From CAZPHU01 sp964419255 (lineage in GTDB: Bacteria > Fibrobacterota > Chitinivibrionia > Chitinivibrionales > CAYFVL01), in the NCBI GenBank assembly GCA_964419255.1, contig CAYQOU010000049.1, positions 1-31,284 on the forward strand: DNA of 31,284 nucleotides. Reading direction: 5' to 3'. Numbering within the stretch: the first letter of the stretch is position 1; each line of letters begins with the position of its first letter. Positions 1 to 7,293 of this stretch are shown here, piece after piece. The translations under genes were made by a program, and so were the position numbers. The notes under the pieces were generated by a model. The model worked only from the letters and a program-made list of their open reading frames with translations. It was not told the origin of the DNA and did no database searches.

Positions 1-1115
1 AACCGAGGTGTTTGAGACTCGCCGGCAAACCGCAGATCATCGGATACAAACACCATCTTCCTGCCCTCTGCCCTAAGAGCCCGGTTATAGGGCGGTGAGA
101 GGGACTTTATCTGATCGCATTCGGTAAGCGCCGCCTCGAATTCCGAGCTGCACTCCTGCCAGGTGACATCGCCCACCTGCGAAAGCATCTCCAGAATGTG
201 CTCACCATGTCCGCCGCGGTTTGTAAAGTAACTTCTCACTCGCTGCCTCAGCGAACGGGATTTCCCGACATACAGCACCTCACCATCGGGGCGTACCATT
301 CGGTAGACCCCGGGGCCGGTGGGGACATCGGACAGAAGGGCGCGATCGAGAAGAAAGATCCTGGCCTTTGGCTTTGAAGGCACCGGTTTTGCCGTCCAGT
401 CTAAAAGGGCGTTCAGCGTCCGGATGTCCCAGTCCCTATCAAGCATGTCGCAGAAATGCCGCCAGATCTCGGCGGTGGCTGCCGCATGATGCCGGCTGCG
501 GCGAAGCTGATCGACAGGATAGCCAAAATAGCCGGCAACTGCGCGCAGGCCCTTACGCGGCAGACCCGGCAAAAGACGCCGTGCCAGGGTATGGGTGCAG
601 ATTAGCGTGTCAAAAAGCGGCTTTCTTTTTCTTCTGCCCTGATTTTCGAGCCACTGCAGCCACGGGGATTCAAACCGGGTGTAGTGCACAACCCCGACAC
701 AGCCGCCGTGCGGATCGAGTCTGCAGGAGCGAGCCGTGTGCCGCAATGTGCGCCATAGCTCATCCACCGAATCCCCGCCCGCCAGCAGCTGATCATCAAT
801 ACCGGTGATGCGGCTTATGCGGACGGGCACGGAAAAATCCGCCGGTGGCAGGATCAGTGCCGAATTAAGATCCGCCTCTCCACCAGCGCCTTTTGGCATA
901 CGACCCCAGCCGAGCTCCAAAAGCGTATCCCGACCCGGCACAGCCCCGGTTGCCTGACAGTCGAAAACCATGACCGGGAGTCTGGAAAGGGGAGTACCCA
1001 TGATGTTGGTCCAATCGATGAAATCCGTGCGCCGGCCTTGGCGCGTTGCAGCGACATAAAAGCACACAGTGTATTCGTCACGGAGCCTGTAGATATTGGC
1101 ATTTGGATCGCCCAT
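1..1115 (-). CDS. DEDDh exonuclease-like / GIY-YIG nuclease fusion protein, C-terminus beyond window edge
   Basis: Reading the reverse strand, one frame stays open from the stop at 1128-1130 to the window edge. The first part resembles DnaQ-type DEDDh exonucleases: MVFDCQATG (codons from 971) matches motif I, VVHYTRFESPWL motif II, and RRSRHHAAATAEIW motif III. The acidic residues are changed: D-x-E reads D-x-Q, motif II has FE, and motif III lacks the usual Asp, so exonuclease activity is doubtful. A UvrC-like GIY-YIG domain follows, with GPGVYRM, YVGKSRSLRQRVRSYF, the catalytic Glu region SEFEAALTECDQIK and PPYNRAL, and this part looks intact. Such fusions are known and are usually called DNA polymerase III epsilon-like or UvrC-like proteins; a repair role is inferred. 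The start is uncertain: ATG 1115, 1001 and 971 are all possible and none has a clear ribosome binding site. The gene is divergent from the pseudogene at 1202. Confidence 0.8.
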   Translation of the reverse strand, partial: MGDPNANIYRLRDEYTVCFYVAATRQGRRTDFIDWTNIMGTPLSRLPVMVFDCQATGAVPGRDTLLELGWGRMPKGAGGEADLNSALILPPADFSVPVRISRITGIDDQLLAGGDSVDELWRTLRHTARSCRLDPHGGCVGVVHYTRFESPWLQWLENQGRRKRKPLFDTLICTHTLARRLLPGLPRKGLRAVAGYFGYPVDQLRRSRHHAAATAEIWRHFCDMLDRDWDIRTLNALLDWTAKPVPSKPKARIFLLDRALLSDVPTGPGVYRMVRPDGEVLYVGKSRSLRQRVRSYFTNRGGHGEHILEMLSQVGDVTWQECSSEFEAALTECDQIKSLSPPYNRALRAEGRKMVFVSDDLRFAGESQTPR

Positions 1116-1201
1116 GCAGCCGTTTGCTTATGAAAGGACCGCTTATCGCGTGGCAGGAAGTACAACAGTAAAACACCCAAATTGCTGAGGAGCCAAAACG
1201 T

Positions 1202-1710
1202 ATGATTGGAGCAATCGCCGGAGATATCATCGGTTCGATATGCTCTGTTTGACCCGTGATGCGTGTTCACCGACAATACTATGCTGACGGTGGCGATAGC
1301 GGATACGATTTTGTCGGGGATATCCTATGTGGATTCGGTGCGCCGGATCGGCAGCAAATATACTGATGCCGGGAATGGCGGGGCGTTTATGCGCTGGGTT
1401 GCAAAGCCCGAATCCGGGCCTTACAACAGCTGGGGAAATGGGGCTGCCTGCGGGGTTAGTCCCGTGGGGTTTGTCTTTACCAAGGCGGATGAGGTGCTTG
1501 CTCAGGCCAAGGCGACAGCCAGGATCACCCACAACCCACCATAAGGGCGTGAAGGGGGCGCAAGCCGCGGCGCTTGCGGTTTTTCTTGGAGAAACGGGCG
1601 GCGACAGAGAGATTATCCGGTCCGAAATATCCGGGCGATTCGGGTATGATCTTGACCGAACGGTGGAATAGATTCGCCCCGGCTACTCATTTGATATCTC
1701 CTGCCAAACT
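1202..1710 (+). pseudogene. Decayed ADP-ribosylglycohydrolase (DraG/ARH family)
   Basis: Family signatures appear in order but in different frames. ATG 1202, with GAGGAG 9 nt upstream (1187-1192), starts MIGAIAGDIIGSI, then hits TGA at 1250-1252. The next frame (from 1263) gives FTDNTMLTVAIADTIL, KYTDAGNGGAFMRW, YNSWGNGAACGVSPVGF and ATARITHN before a stop at 1542-1544. A third frame gives KGVKGAQAAALAVFLGETG and RFGYDLDRTVE, an in-frame TAG at 1669-1671, then IRPGYSFDISCQT. These match the N-terminal two thirds of ADP-ribosylglycohydrolases, which remove ADP-ribose from proteins using two metal ions. About 20 residues are missing before FTDNT, the usual TDDT is TDNT, and the C-terminal metal-binding block (GGDSDT-type) is absent. 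At least three lesions and a 3' truncation make a functional product very unlikely. Confidence 0.85.
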
Positions 1711-1814
1711 CTTTTTTTTGCCGAAAAACAGGTACATAAACTAAATTTAAAACACATTACCTGAATTACCGTTGTGTCTGACAAATCATAAAACAGCACG
1801 TGTGGAGAAAAAGT

Positions 1815-3200
1815 ATGTCGATAAATGCTCCCGGTACATCCGAGGATGCCGTTGCCTCCGTGTACTCGTATAATCGAGACGATCCCATCATCAGCAACTC
1901 GTTTCTCAAGTACTTCTACTGCTTCATACTGCAGACCTTTTCACCATCCGATATTCTCGAATTATTCGATAGTATCGGTTTCAGGATGGAAGAAAAAGAA
2001 TACCGTGGCCACGTCCTGCTGCGCCACATCTGGGATGAGCGGGGATGGTCGCCGGTGGATTTCTTCCACCGTATGGTGCATCAGCTGGAGTATTTCTTCG
2101 TGGAAAAAGGCAAGAATTTCCGGATGCTGTTTGACTCCTATGCCCAGCAGGTCAACGAGCTGAGCATGAGTATGTATTTTACCTACTGGCAGAATTTCTC
2201 CCCCCGCGACGCCCATGCCCATGACATCGCCGACTTTCCGGTCTCGCAGTTTCCGGTGATTGTCTCACAAATCGTTCCCCGGGCACGCACGGCGGTTGAG
2301 AGGATTGAGCGAATCGGCGAAGGAATCAACCGCGGAGTGCTCTCCTTTGCACCCGATTATAAAGCCACCTCCTCCATTTTCCGGGGGGATATGGATATCA
2401 GCCTGGGCATACCCTTTCGGTTTTTCCCCGCATTCTTCGGTTTCAAACCACTGTCCGAATACCGTATCCTCAGCTCGATACAATTTGTGGAGGATCGTCT
2501 GATCTGTGGCGAGCAGGTAGCGGTTGAAGATGGATGTCTGATGATAAACGGGCAAAAGCATGGAAAAATCATACGCTTTCACGACTATTTGAATACCCAG
2601 GGCCTCACAGGGTGTACCGAATCCTTCGAGGACGGAGAGGTGGTTTATTGCACCGAGCCCTACCGCTGTCCCTCACGGGGGGGCGATATTCTGACCCGGG
2701 AGACGGTTTACGCCGCGCCGGTCACCCTGATGTCGGTGCTCTTTCCCACCATCTCGGCCGCAAGGATGTCGGAGGCGATGGCTGCGGCTCAGCAGTATAT
2801 GGAAGCCCAGCGCACCCATCAGGAGCATCTGCAGCGGCTTCACCAAGTCGTGTTGTCGCAGCCGGAGGTCGTCTCGCAGCAGCTTCTGGTAGAGGACAAT
2901 GGGCATGCTATCCGACTAAACGGCAAGCATGTAACCTCCGGGACACAGGCCAAGATGCTGCGTAAGATACTGTCCTGGTATCTCGAGGAGGGAAAAACCA
3001 GTTTCGAATACCGGGATTTTTCGTCCGATGAAGCATTTGTCTGTGCAGCCTATAATAATACCGGGATAACCACCCGCCTGAAACGAATAAGCGCGAAGCT
3101 TCAAGAATGCGGCCCCCATATTCGGTTTTATCGCGCCGGTAAAGGCCTCTACAGGTTAGAGGTGCAGGGGCGCCTGATCTGTCGCGACGTATACCAGTAA
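1815..3200 (+). CDS. Hypothetical protein with C-terminal winged-helix-like domain
   Basis: Not recognised as a named family. ATG 1815 is preferred over an upstream GTG because GGAG lies 7 nt before it (1804-1807), giving 461 residues. The first 300 residues are a soluble, aromatic-rich region without signal peptide or membrane segment. A Gln/His-rich, probably coiled helix follows (AAAQQYMEAQRTHQEHLQ and on). The last 95 residues (IRLNGKHVTSGTQAKML ... RLKRISAKLQ ... IRFYRAGKGLYRLEV) resemble the OmpR/PhoB winged helix in layout: a strand, three helices and a final hairpin ending in G-YRL. A transcription regulator or an adaptor sensing some cytoplasmic signal is possible but not shown. It stands alone, with the pseudogene upstream and a kilobase of non-coding DNA downstream. 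Confidence 0.75.
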   Translation: MSINAPGTSEDAVASVYSYNRDDPIISNSFLKYFYCFILQTFSPSDILELFDSIGFRMEEKEYRGHVLLRHIWDERGWSPVDFFHRMVHQLEYFFVEKGKNFRMLFDSYAQQVNELSMSMYFTYWQNFSPRDAHAHDIADFPVSQFPVIVSQIVPRARTAVERIERIGEGINRGVLSFAPDYKATSSIFRGDMDISLGIPFRFFPAFFGFKPLSEYRILSSIQFVEDRLICGEQVAVEDGCLMINGQKHGKIIRFHDYLNTQGLTGCTESFEDGEVVYCTEPYRCPSRGGDILTRETVYAAPVTLMSVLFPTISAARMSEAMAAAQQYMEAQRTHQEHLQRLHQVVLSQPEVVSQQLLVEDNGHAIRLNGKHVTSGTQAKMLRKILSWYLEEGKTSFEYRDFSSDEAFVCAAYNNTGITTRLKRISAKLQECGPHIRFYRAGKGLYRLEVQGRLICRDVYQ

Positions 3201-3325
3201 AGCTCTTGTCTCTTCTGCAGCGCGCATCCGAATGGCCGGGTGGGGAGATGCCCGTATGGGTTCTTTTCATCGCCTGCGTTGCATCACCTCTTGAGGAGGT
3301 GTATTTCTTCTGACCTTCTGACAAG

Positions 3326-3389
3326 CTGTCATTTCCCGGTTACTTACCTGTTACTTCTCGGTTACTTACGGTTACTTAAATGTTATTTT
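3326..3389 (+). promoter_or_regulatory. Pho-box-like array of 7-mers at 11-bp spacing, with possible -10
   Basis: Five related heptamers follow each other: CTGTCAT (3326), CGGTTAC (3337), CTGTTAC (3348), CGGTTAC (3359) and CGGTTAC (3369). They are separated by T-rich 4-nt spacers (TTCC, TTAC, TTCT) and a final 3-nt spacer (TTA). Starts are 11, 11, 11 and 10 bp apart, one helical turn, as in PhoB boxes (7-bp direct repeats of CTGTCAT type with 4-bp spacers, replacing a -35 element). A -10-like TATTTT lies at 3384-3389, 8 bp after the last repeat, close to the distance seen at PhoB promoters. The regulator's identity is inferred from the pattern only. Confidence 0.5.
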
Positions 3390-3505
3390 GTGTACCCGGC
3401 TTTTTGTTGTTATCTTTATTGACGTAAAGAAAACGTAGCACATCAGTGCCTGATCGATTGCACGGTGTATGGATACTGACCGAGGTACTCGGAGAGAGGA
3501 GATGA

Positions 3506-3565
3506 ATGCAAAACAGCACTGTCACAGAATCCGGTTTACAATTAAGCATGTTGGCTCAAAAATGA
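3506..3565 (+). CDS. Possible 19-residue small protein or leader peptide
   Basis: ATG 3506 follows AGGAG by 4 nt and the stronger GGAGAG block by 9 nt; it reads MQNSTVTESGLQLSMLAQK and stops at TGA 3563-3565. An alternative in another frame begins at ATG 3502 and gives 26 basic residues ending at TAG 3580-3582. The evidence is the ribosome binding site and the promoter and terminator around it; there is no recognisable homology, and chance remains likely. Confidence 0.15.
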   Translation: MQNSTVTESGLQLSMLAQK

Positions 3566-3699
3566 TAACCCCTTTAGAATAGATTAGCAACAGCCCCGAC
3601 AGAGGCGTTGCAGCGGGACAGTGTAAGAAAGAAATTGATGAGTCCGCCCGGTGACTCCATCTCGTTCACAACAGCGGCCACCGTAAAACGGTAACGGGA

Positions 3700-3729
3700 G
3701 AGGCTGAAAACCCCTCAGCCTCTTCTTTT
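3700..3729 (+). terminator. Rho-independent terminator
   Basis: GAGGCTGA (3700-3707) pairs perfectly with TCAGCCTC (3715-3722) around the loop AAACCCC, followed by TTCTTTT (3723-3729). The T-tract places it on the plus strand, with no plus-strand gene nearer than the one ending at 3200, so it most simply ends the candidate short transcript. Confidence 0.65.
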
Positions 3730-3827
3730 AAAATTATCACCAAGTGAGCAACGGCACCCATGCCTTATAGTCTCAGGGCGAGAGCCGATAGCTCCATCAG
3801 CCAGCACAACGGCACAGGTAATACGCA

Positions 3828-3853
3828 GGAAGGAGGTCTGAGGACCTCCTTCC
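3828..3853. repeat. Perfect 11-bp hairpin without T-tract
   Basis: GGAAGGAGGTC (3828-3838), loop TGAG, GACCTCCTTCC (3843-3853). Very stable on either strand, but neither side has a run of T. The left arm also carries AGGAGGT, an anti-16S-like sequence, with no start codon suitably placed. It could be a factor-dependent terminator, a transcript-end stabiliser or a palindromic repeat unit. The rest of 3731-4060 shows nothing else I can support. Confidence 0.4.
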
Positions 3854-4063
3854 CTGTCAACTAAAAATCCATCTGTCGTTCTTCCTTGAAAAGTGACACT
3901 ACCGACAAATGCGAAAGAGAATGTTTTTGTTGAGTTGTACCTTCTCTGCCGGGGCTGTAAAGGTTTAGTATTTTAGTTCATAGTGTCCTGAAATCTGATC
4001 GTCTATATTTCCTCCAAGCCAGAATCGCAGAAAGAGAATTTCAGCTTTTGCTTCACCCGTTTA

Positions 4064-4084
4064 CAAAAAGGACTCGATGTCCTT
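4064..4084 (-). terminator. Second, distal terminator of the response regulator gene
   Basis: On the reverse strand AAGGAC (4084-4079), loop ATCGA, GTCCTT (4073-4068) runs into a T-tract (A run at 4065-4069 on plus). It lies behind the stronger terminator at 4109-4141 and probably acts as a backup. Confidence 0.5.
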
Positions 4085-4108
4085 CCTGTCCCGCTTTGTA
4101 GATGTCGC

Positions 4109-4141
4109 AAAAAAAAAGGACTCCTCTGCCCGGGGAGTCCT
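4109..4141 (-). terminator. Rho-independent terminator of the NtrC-type regulator gene
   Basis: Reverse-strand stem AGGACTCC (4141-4134) with GGAGTCCT (4124-4117), followed by nine T (A run 4109-4117 on plus). It sits 30 nt past the stop codon of the reverse gene ending at 4171. Confidence 0.85.
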
Positions 4142-4170
4142 GTTGCAATTATGCGCGATTCGAATCTTTC

Positions 4171-5511
4171 TTAGGCTGGATTCTGGATCTTTCCCAGCTT
4201 GCGGTAAAGAGAGGCCAGCGATATGCCCAGCGCGCTGCTTGTTTTATATTTGTCGCCCTGGAAATGTTTGAGCGCCTTGATGATATGAGAGCGTTCGATA
4301 TCATCCAGGCTCCAGACCTGTTGGTTGCCTGTCTCTATGGTCGGCTGGGCAATCTTGGCGCTGGGTACCAGGCCGGGGAAATGCTCGGGTTGCAACTCCC
4401 TGCCCTGGGCCAGAAGAAGAGCACGTTCGAGCATGTTTTTCAGTTCTCGGATATTTCCCGGCCAGTCATACTCTTTGAGAAGCTCGACCACCTCCGGCTT
4501 GAGGGGAAAGGAGTCGTAGGCAAAGGAGGCCAGCAGATGTTCGCCGAGATCTTCCAGCTCCTCCGGCCTCTCACGCAGAGGCGGGATATGGATCGGGAAG
4601 ACACAGATCCGGTAGTAAAGGTCCTTTCTGAATTCGCCATCGTTTGTGGCCTTGGTCAGATCGCGGTTGGTTGCGCAGACCAGCCTGAAGTCGCTGCTTC
4701 TGAGTTTGTTTTCTCCGATGCGACGGTAGGAGCGCTCCTCGATAGTCTTGAGAAGCTGTGCCTGTACGTCAAGGTCCATGTCTCCGATCTCGTCAAGAAA
4801 CAGTGTGCCCCCGTCGGCCGCCTCGATAAGTCCCGCGCGGTCCTTTATGGCCGAGGTGAAGGCGCCTTTTGCGTGTCCGAAAAGCTCACTGCGCAGAAGC
4901 TCCCCCTTGAGGCTAGAGCAGTTGAGCTCCACGAACGCCTCGGAGCGCCTGTCGCTGTGGCCATGAATCCAGCGGGCCAAAACCCCCTTACCCGTGCCGG
5001 TTTCTCCGTGAAGAAGCACCACCGTGTTGTTTGATGCGGCCACTTCCGCAAAATTCATCACAGTAGCGATCGCCTCACTCTTACCAAAGTATGGCTCTCC
5101 CTGCTGGGCCAGGCGCTGGTGAACGGAGTTTCTTTTACGCAGCTGCTCGATCTCCAGACTCTTCTGGATGGCAATGTTAAGATCGTCCATGTTGACCGGC
5201 TTGGTCAGATAGTTGTCCGCTCCAAGGCGCATCGATTTGACGGCGGTGGGTACATCACTGAGCCCGGTTATCACGATGATGGCCACCGATTCGTGCTGCA
5301 TGCGAAGCTCCTCGATCCAGTCCAGACCGTTACCGTCGGGCAGACCAAGATCAAGCAACACAACATCGAACACCTCGGACTGCATCGCCTCTCGAGCCTC
5401 TTTGAGGCTGATGGCACTCTGAACAGCATAGCCCTCCTTAGTTAAATAGCGGGTGTATCCAAAAAGAGACGCCTCATTGTCTTCGACTATCAGAAGCTTG
5501 GGCTTTTTCAT
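4171..5511 (-). CDS. NtrC-family sigma-54-dependent response regulator
   Basis: The 446 residues have the complete three-part layout. The receiver domain (1-120) has acidic pocket E10/D11, phospho-acceptor D54 in VVLLDLGLPDG, T82 and K104. The AAA+ domain (about 140-375) has Walker A GETGTGKG (169-176), Walker B GGTLFLDE (234-241) and LRERPEE. A Fis-type helix-turn-helix lies at about 405-443 (TSSALGISLASLYRKL). It would activate sigma-54 promoters on phosphorylation by a partner kinase. The sigma-54-contacting loop reads GAFTSA (216-221) rather than GAFTGA; the essential Thr is kept. CTGGAG precedes ATG 5511 by about 9 nt. No kinase gene is adjacent; the hybrid kinase at 8893 and the STAS gene at 5801 are the nearest signalling genes, and any pairing is speculative. 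No clear sigma-54 promoter was seen in the window. Confidence 0.95.
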   Translation of the reverse strand: MKKPKLLIVEDNEASLFGYTRYLTKEGYAVQSAISLKEAREAMQSEVFDVVLLDLGLPDGNGLDWIEELRMQHESVAIIVITGLSDVPTAVKSMRLGADNYLTKPVNMDDLNIAIQKSLEIEQLRKRNSVHQRLAQQGEPYFGKSEAIATVMNFAEVAASNNTVVLLHGETGTGKGVLARWIHGHSDRRSEAFVELNCSSLKGELLRSELFGHAKGAFTSAIKDRAGLIEAADGGTLFLDEIGDMDLDVQAQLLKTIEERSYRRIGENKLRSSDFRLVCATNRDLTKATNDGEFRKDLYYRICVFPIHIPPLRERPEELEDLGEHLLASFAYDSFPLKPEVVELLKEYDWPGNIRELKNMLERALLLAQGRELQPEHFPGLVPSAKIAQPTIETGNQQVWSLDDIERSHIIKALKHFQGDKYKTSSALGISLASLYRKLGKIQNPA

Positions 5512-5800
5512 AATATAAATCTCCAGGGAGTGGAATTTTCGTTTATTCAGGCGGAAGCTGTCTCCTAAATATACTTACGCCTGTTTGATCCGGGCAAAGC
5601 AGGTTCAAAAAAGCGCAGAATAGCCTTCTCCGCTGGATACGCGGAGAAAAATACTGAATTTAAGCAACTATCATGCCTGAAGTCTCCGGCGCGCGTATAA
5701 GCCTATCCTGCACCGTCGGTGCTCGCCTGTGTTTTGCAATCGTAATTCTCAAATCGCGAATGTCTCTGTACTGCGACACCGCAGACGGGAGGCGGTCGTC
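5512..5800. other. Intergenic stretch with hairpins, no gene seen
   Basis: Between two reverse genes. A perfect 8-bp hairpin TTCTCCGC (5626-5633) / GCGGAGAA (5641-5648) has no T-tract in the direction of reverse transcription. A smaller one is GCACC-gtc-GGTGC near 5710-5722. One of these may separate the STAS transcript from the regulator, and the remaining sequence should hold the promoter of the regulator, but no confident boxes were found. Confidence 0.4.
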
Positions 5801-6166
5801 CTAAGCCTGTTTAGCCGATGCTTTCATCTTTCGTCTAAACTCTTCCAGCCCCCCATAGATCACCACGTTTTTTATCCTTCCAATATTGGTGGTATCCATG
5901 ATATGTTTTGTGGCCTCATCGGCGATGATTCGCACGAAACGGTTGGATCCGTACAGTCTTTTGACCAGAGCCGCGATCGCTCCTATCTCAGGAGAGCTGA
6001 TACAGTCGGTGCCGCTGAGATCCAGAATCACATCTTTTTCTTCCTCGGCCAGGCTACCGATGTTTGCCATGGTGTTTTTGAAGAGGGTAAGCTCCTTGAA
6101 GCTTTCGCGGGCGTAGGAGATGTAGATGAATCGTTGGGTTTGAATTTTTTTCAGTGCCATAAGCAT
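5801..6166 (-). CDS. STAS-domain protein (anti-sigma factor antagonist-like)
   Basis: The 121 residues form a single STAS domain: VILDLSGTDCISSPEIGAIA (about 46-65) is the core strand and helix, with Ser at the position that is phosphorylated in SpoIIAA/RsbV proteins, followed by LVKRLYGSNRFVRIIADEA and a C-terminal KNVVIYGGLEEFRRK. Such proteins bind an anti-sigma kinase or act in other partner-switch circuits; no partner kinase or PP2C phosphatase is in the window. The start may be ATG 6166 or ATG 6160, and neither has a good ribosome binding site. The second STAS-like protein in the window is at 30847. Confidence 0.8.
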   Translation of the reverse strand: MLMALKKIQTQRFIYISYARESFKELTLFKNTMANIGSLAEEEKDVILDLSGTDCISSPEIGAIAALVKRLYGSNRFVRIIADEATKHIMDTTNIGRIKNVVIYGGLEEFRRKMKASAKQA

Positions 6167-6254
6167 GCCGTGAATTGTAAGCGGGTACTAAGGATATGAT
6201 TTCTCATATTGTACGGTTGATGTCACAAAAAGTCAAAAATACTTTTTTTATGGC

Positions 6255-6899
6255 ATGTCTGTTGCCCTTCCTACCGATATGGATAACCAGATGTTTTTCC
6301 CGGTAAACATTTACACGGCTGCTGTTACACTGCTGCTTATAATGGATCCGTTTGGAAACATTCCGGCATACCTGGCCATTATCGGGACAGTGGAGGAGAA
6401 GAGGCGCAAATGGGTCATATTACGGGAGATGTTTATAGCACTGGGGGTGTTGACGCTGTTTCTGTTTTTCGGGCGCTATATACTCGGGGGGATGAATATC
6501 TCCGAGCCGGCGCTGAGTATTGCGGGGGGAGTGCTCCTGTTTATCATCGCCTTACGCATGATTTTTCCTCGGGAGCAGGATCAGCTCAAACCGGACCTGC
6601 AGCAGGAGCCGCTGATCGTGCCCCTGGCCGTTCCGCTGATTGCGGGGCCCTCATCGATCGCGGTGGTGACTCTGTTTGCCACGCAGAGTCCCGACCGTCT
6701 GTGGCTGTGGTTTGTGGCACTGCTGGTGAGCTGGGGCATCAGCACACTGATTCTGGAGGCGGCCGAGTATTTGCGGCGTTTTGTGGGCGAGCGGCTGATC
6801 AGTGCAATCGAGAGGCTTATGGGAATGATTCTGACTACTCTCGCGGTGCAGATGAGTCTGACGGGTATCAGGGCATTTGTCTTGAGTATCCTCAGGTAA
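6255..6899 (+). CDS. MarC-family integral membrane protein
   Basis: The product has 214 residues and about six hydrophobic helices. Family marks are LLLIMDPFGNIPAYLAI in the first helix and VPLAVPLIAGPSSIAVVTLF after the central loop, the two half-repeats of the MarC/UPF0056 (YchE/YhgN) family. The family looks like a transporter but its substrate is unknown; the old link of MarC to antibiotic resistance has been withdrawn. ATG 6279 (MDNQMFFPV) is an alternative start, 8 residues shorter. Neither start has a visible ribosome binding site, and the DNA just upstream is T-rich. It stands alone, divergent from the STAS gene. Confidence 0.85.
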   Translation: MSVALPTDMDNQMFFPVNIYTAAVTLLLIMDPFGNIPAYLAIIGTVEEKRRKWVILREMFIALGVLTLFLFFGRYILGGMNISEPALSIAGGVLLFIIALRMIFPREQDQLKPDLQQEPLIVPLAVPLIAGPSSIAVVTLFATQSPDRLWLWFVALLVSWGISTLILEAAEYLRRFVGERLISAIERLMGMILTTLAVQMSLTGIRAFVLSILR

Positions 6900-6924
6900 G
6901 GGTAAAATTCAATTCAGCAAAATG

Positions 6925-7250
6925 AGTGTGGATATGTCCCAGATCCTGCAGGTTTATCATGCAGCCATCCAGACCACCGGTCGGGAACCATGTGGAGCTG
7001 TTGGAGCCATATGGAGCGGTACATGGCATCATAGGGGGGGAGAGCCGACAAAAAGACAGGAGCGGTGTTGTGTTGTTTGCATTGAGCACGCGAAAAGTGC
7101 CCGTGAGAAACTGGATGGGTCGCATGCTCAGGGGGGGGGCATGAGCATAGAGTCGAGCGTGGAGGGGAAAAACGCCCCGCTTGGCGGAGGAGCCTGGTAG
7201 AGGGCCATAGCCCGGGAGGTGACTACCGCATGGGCAGCTGTAGGAGTCAG
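6925..7250 (+). other. G-rich, hairpin-dense non-coding stretch, possible structured RNA
   Basis: Open frames here look random in composition, but stems follow each other. GCAC/GTGC (7086-7089/7097-7100) closes a GCGAAAA loop. ATGCTCA/TGAGCAT (7124-7130/7142-7148) is closed over nine consecutive G. AGCG/CGCT (7156-7159/7178-7181) has inner GGG/CCC. GGTAG/CTACC (7196-7200/7223-7227) encloses GGGC-cata-GCCC. A seven-G run lies at 7034-7040. It could be a non-coding RNA, the leader of the downstream flavoprotein gene or a ribozyme or intron relic. I could not find an intron domain V or match a known RNA. Confidence 0.3.
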
Positions 7251-7293
7251 GAATGTTATTTGCAAACTAAACCTCAAAACCAGAGGATGTGTC

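Larger units (their letters stand above)
3397..3729 (+). ncRNA. Candidate short structured transcript under the Pho-box-like promoter
   Basis: The stretch between the 11-bp repeat array and the terminator at 3700-3729 has no long gene but several local hairpins: CCGAG-gta-CTCGG (3480-3492), GATGAGTC/GACTcCATC (around 3639-3663, one bulge), CCGT-aaa-ACGG, then the terminator. This is the layout of a regulatory small RNA of about 330 nt, or of an mRNA for a very small protein: GGAGAGAGGAG (3491-3501) is an excellent ribosome binding site just before ATG 3502 and ATG 3506. Transcript start and function are inferred. It matches no RNA family I can recognise. Confidence 0.35.

Noticed and set aside
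3240..3422. 60-residue frame MGRCPYGFFSSPAL...
   Set aside because: It runs through the 11-bp repeat array, has no ribosome site and no homology; the repeats explain its Leu/Tyr-rich tail.
3636..3664. Hammerhead ribozyme core
   Set aside because: GATGAG is present, but the GAAA after stem II and the pairing stems are missing.
4102..5034. 310-residue plus-strand frame
   Set aside because: Antisense to the NtrC-type regulator, whose motifs are complete; it also crosses the regulator's terminator.
7008..7032. Group II intron domain V
   Set aside because: GAGCCATATG ... GTACATGGC resembles its arms, but the length, the GAAA tetraloop and the AGC triad do not fit.
6922..7200. 92-residue frame in the G-rich stretch, considered as a transposase or intron-protein relic
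   Set aside because: No conserved block of any such protein could be identified, and composition follows the G runs.
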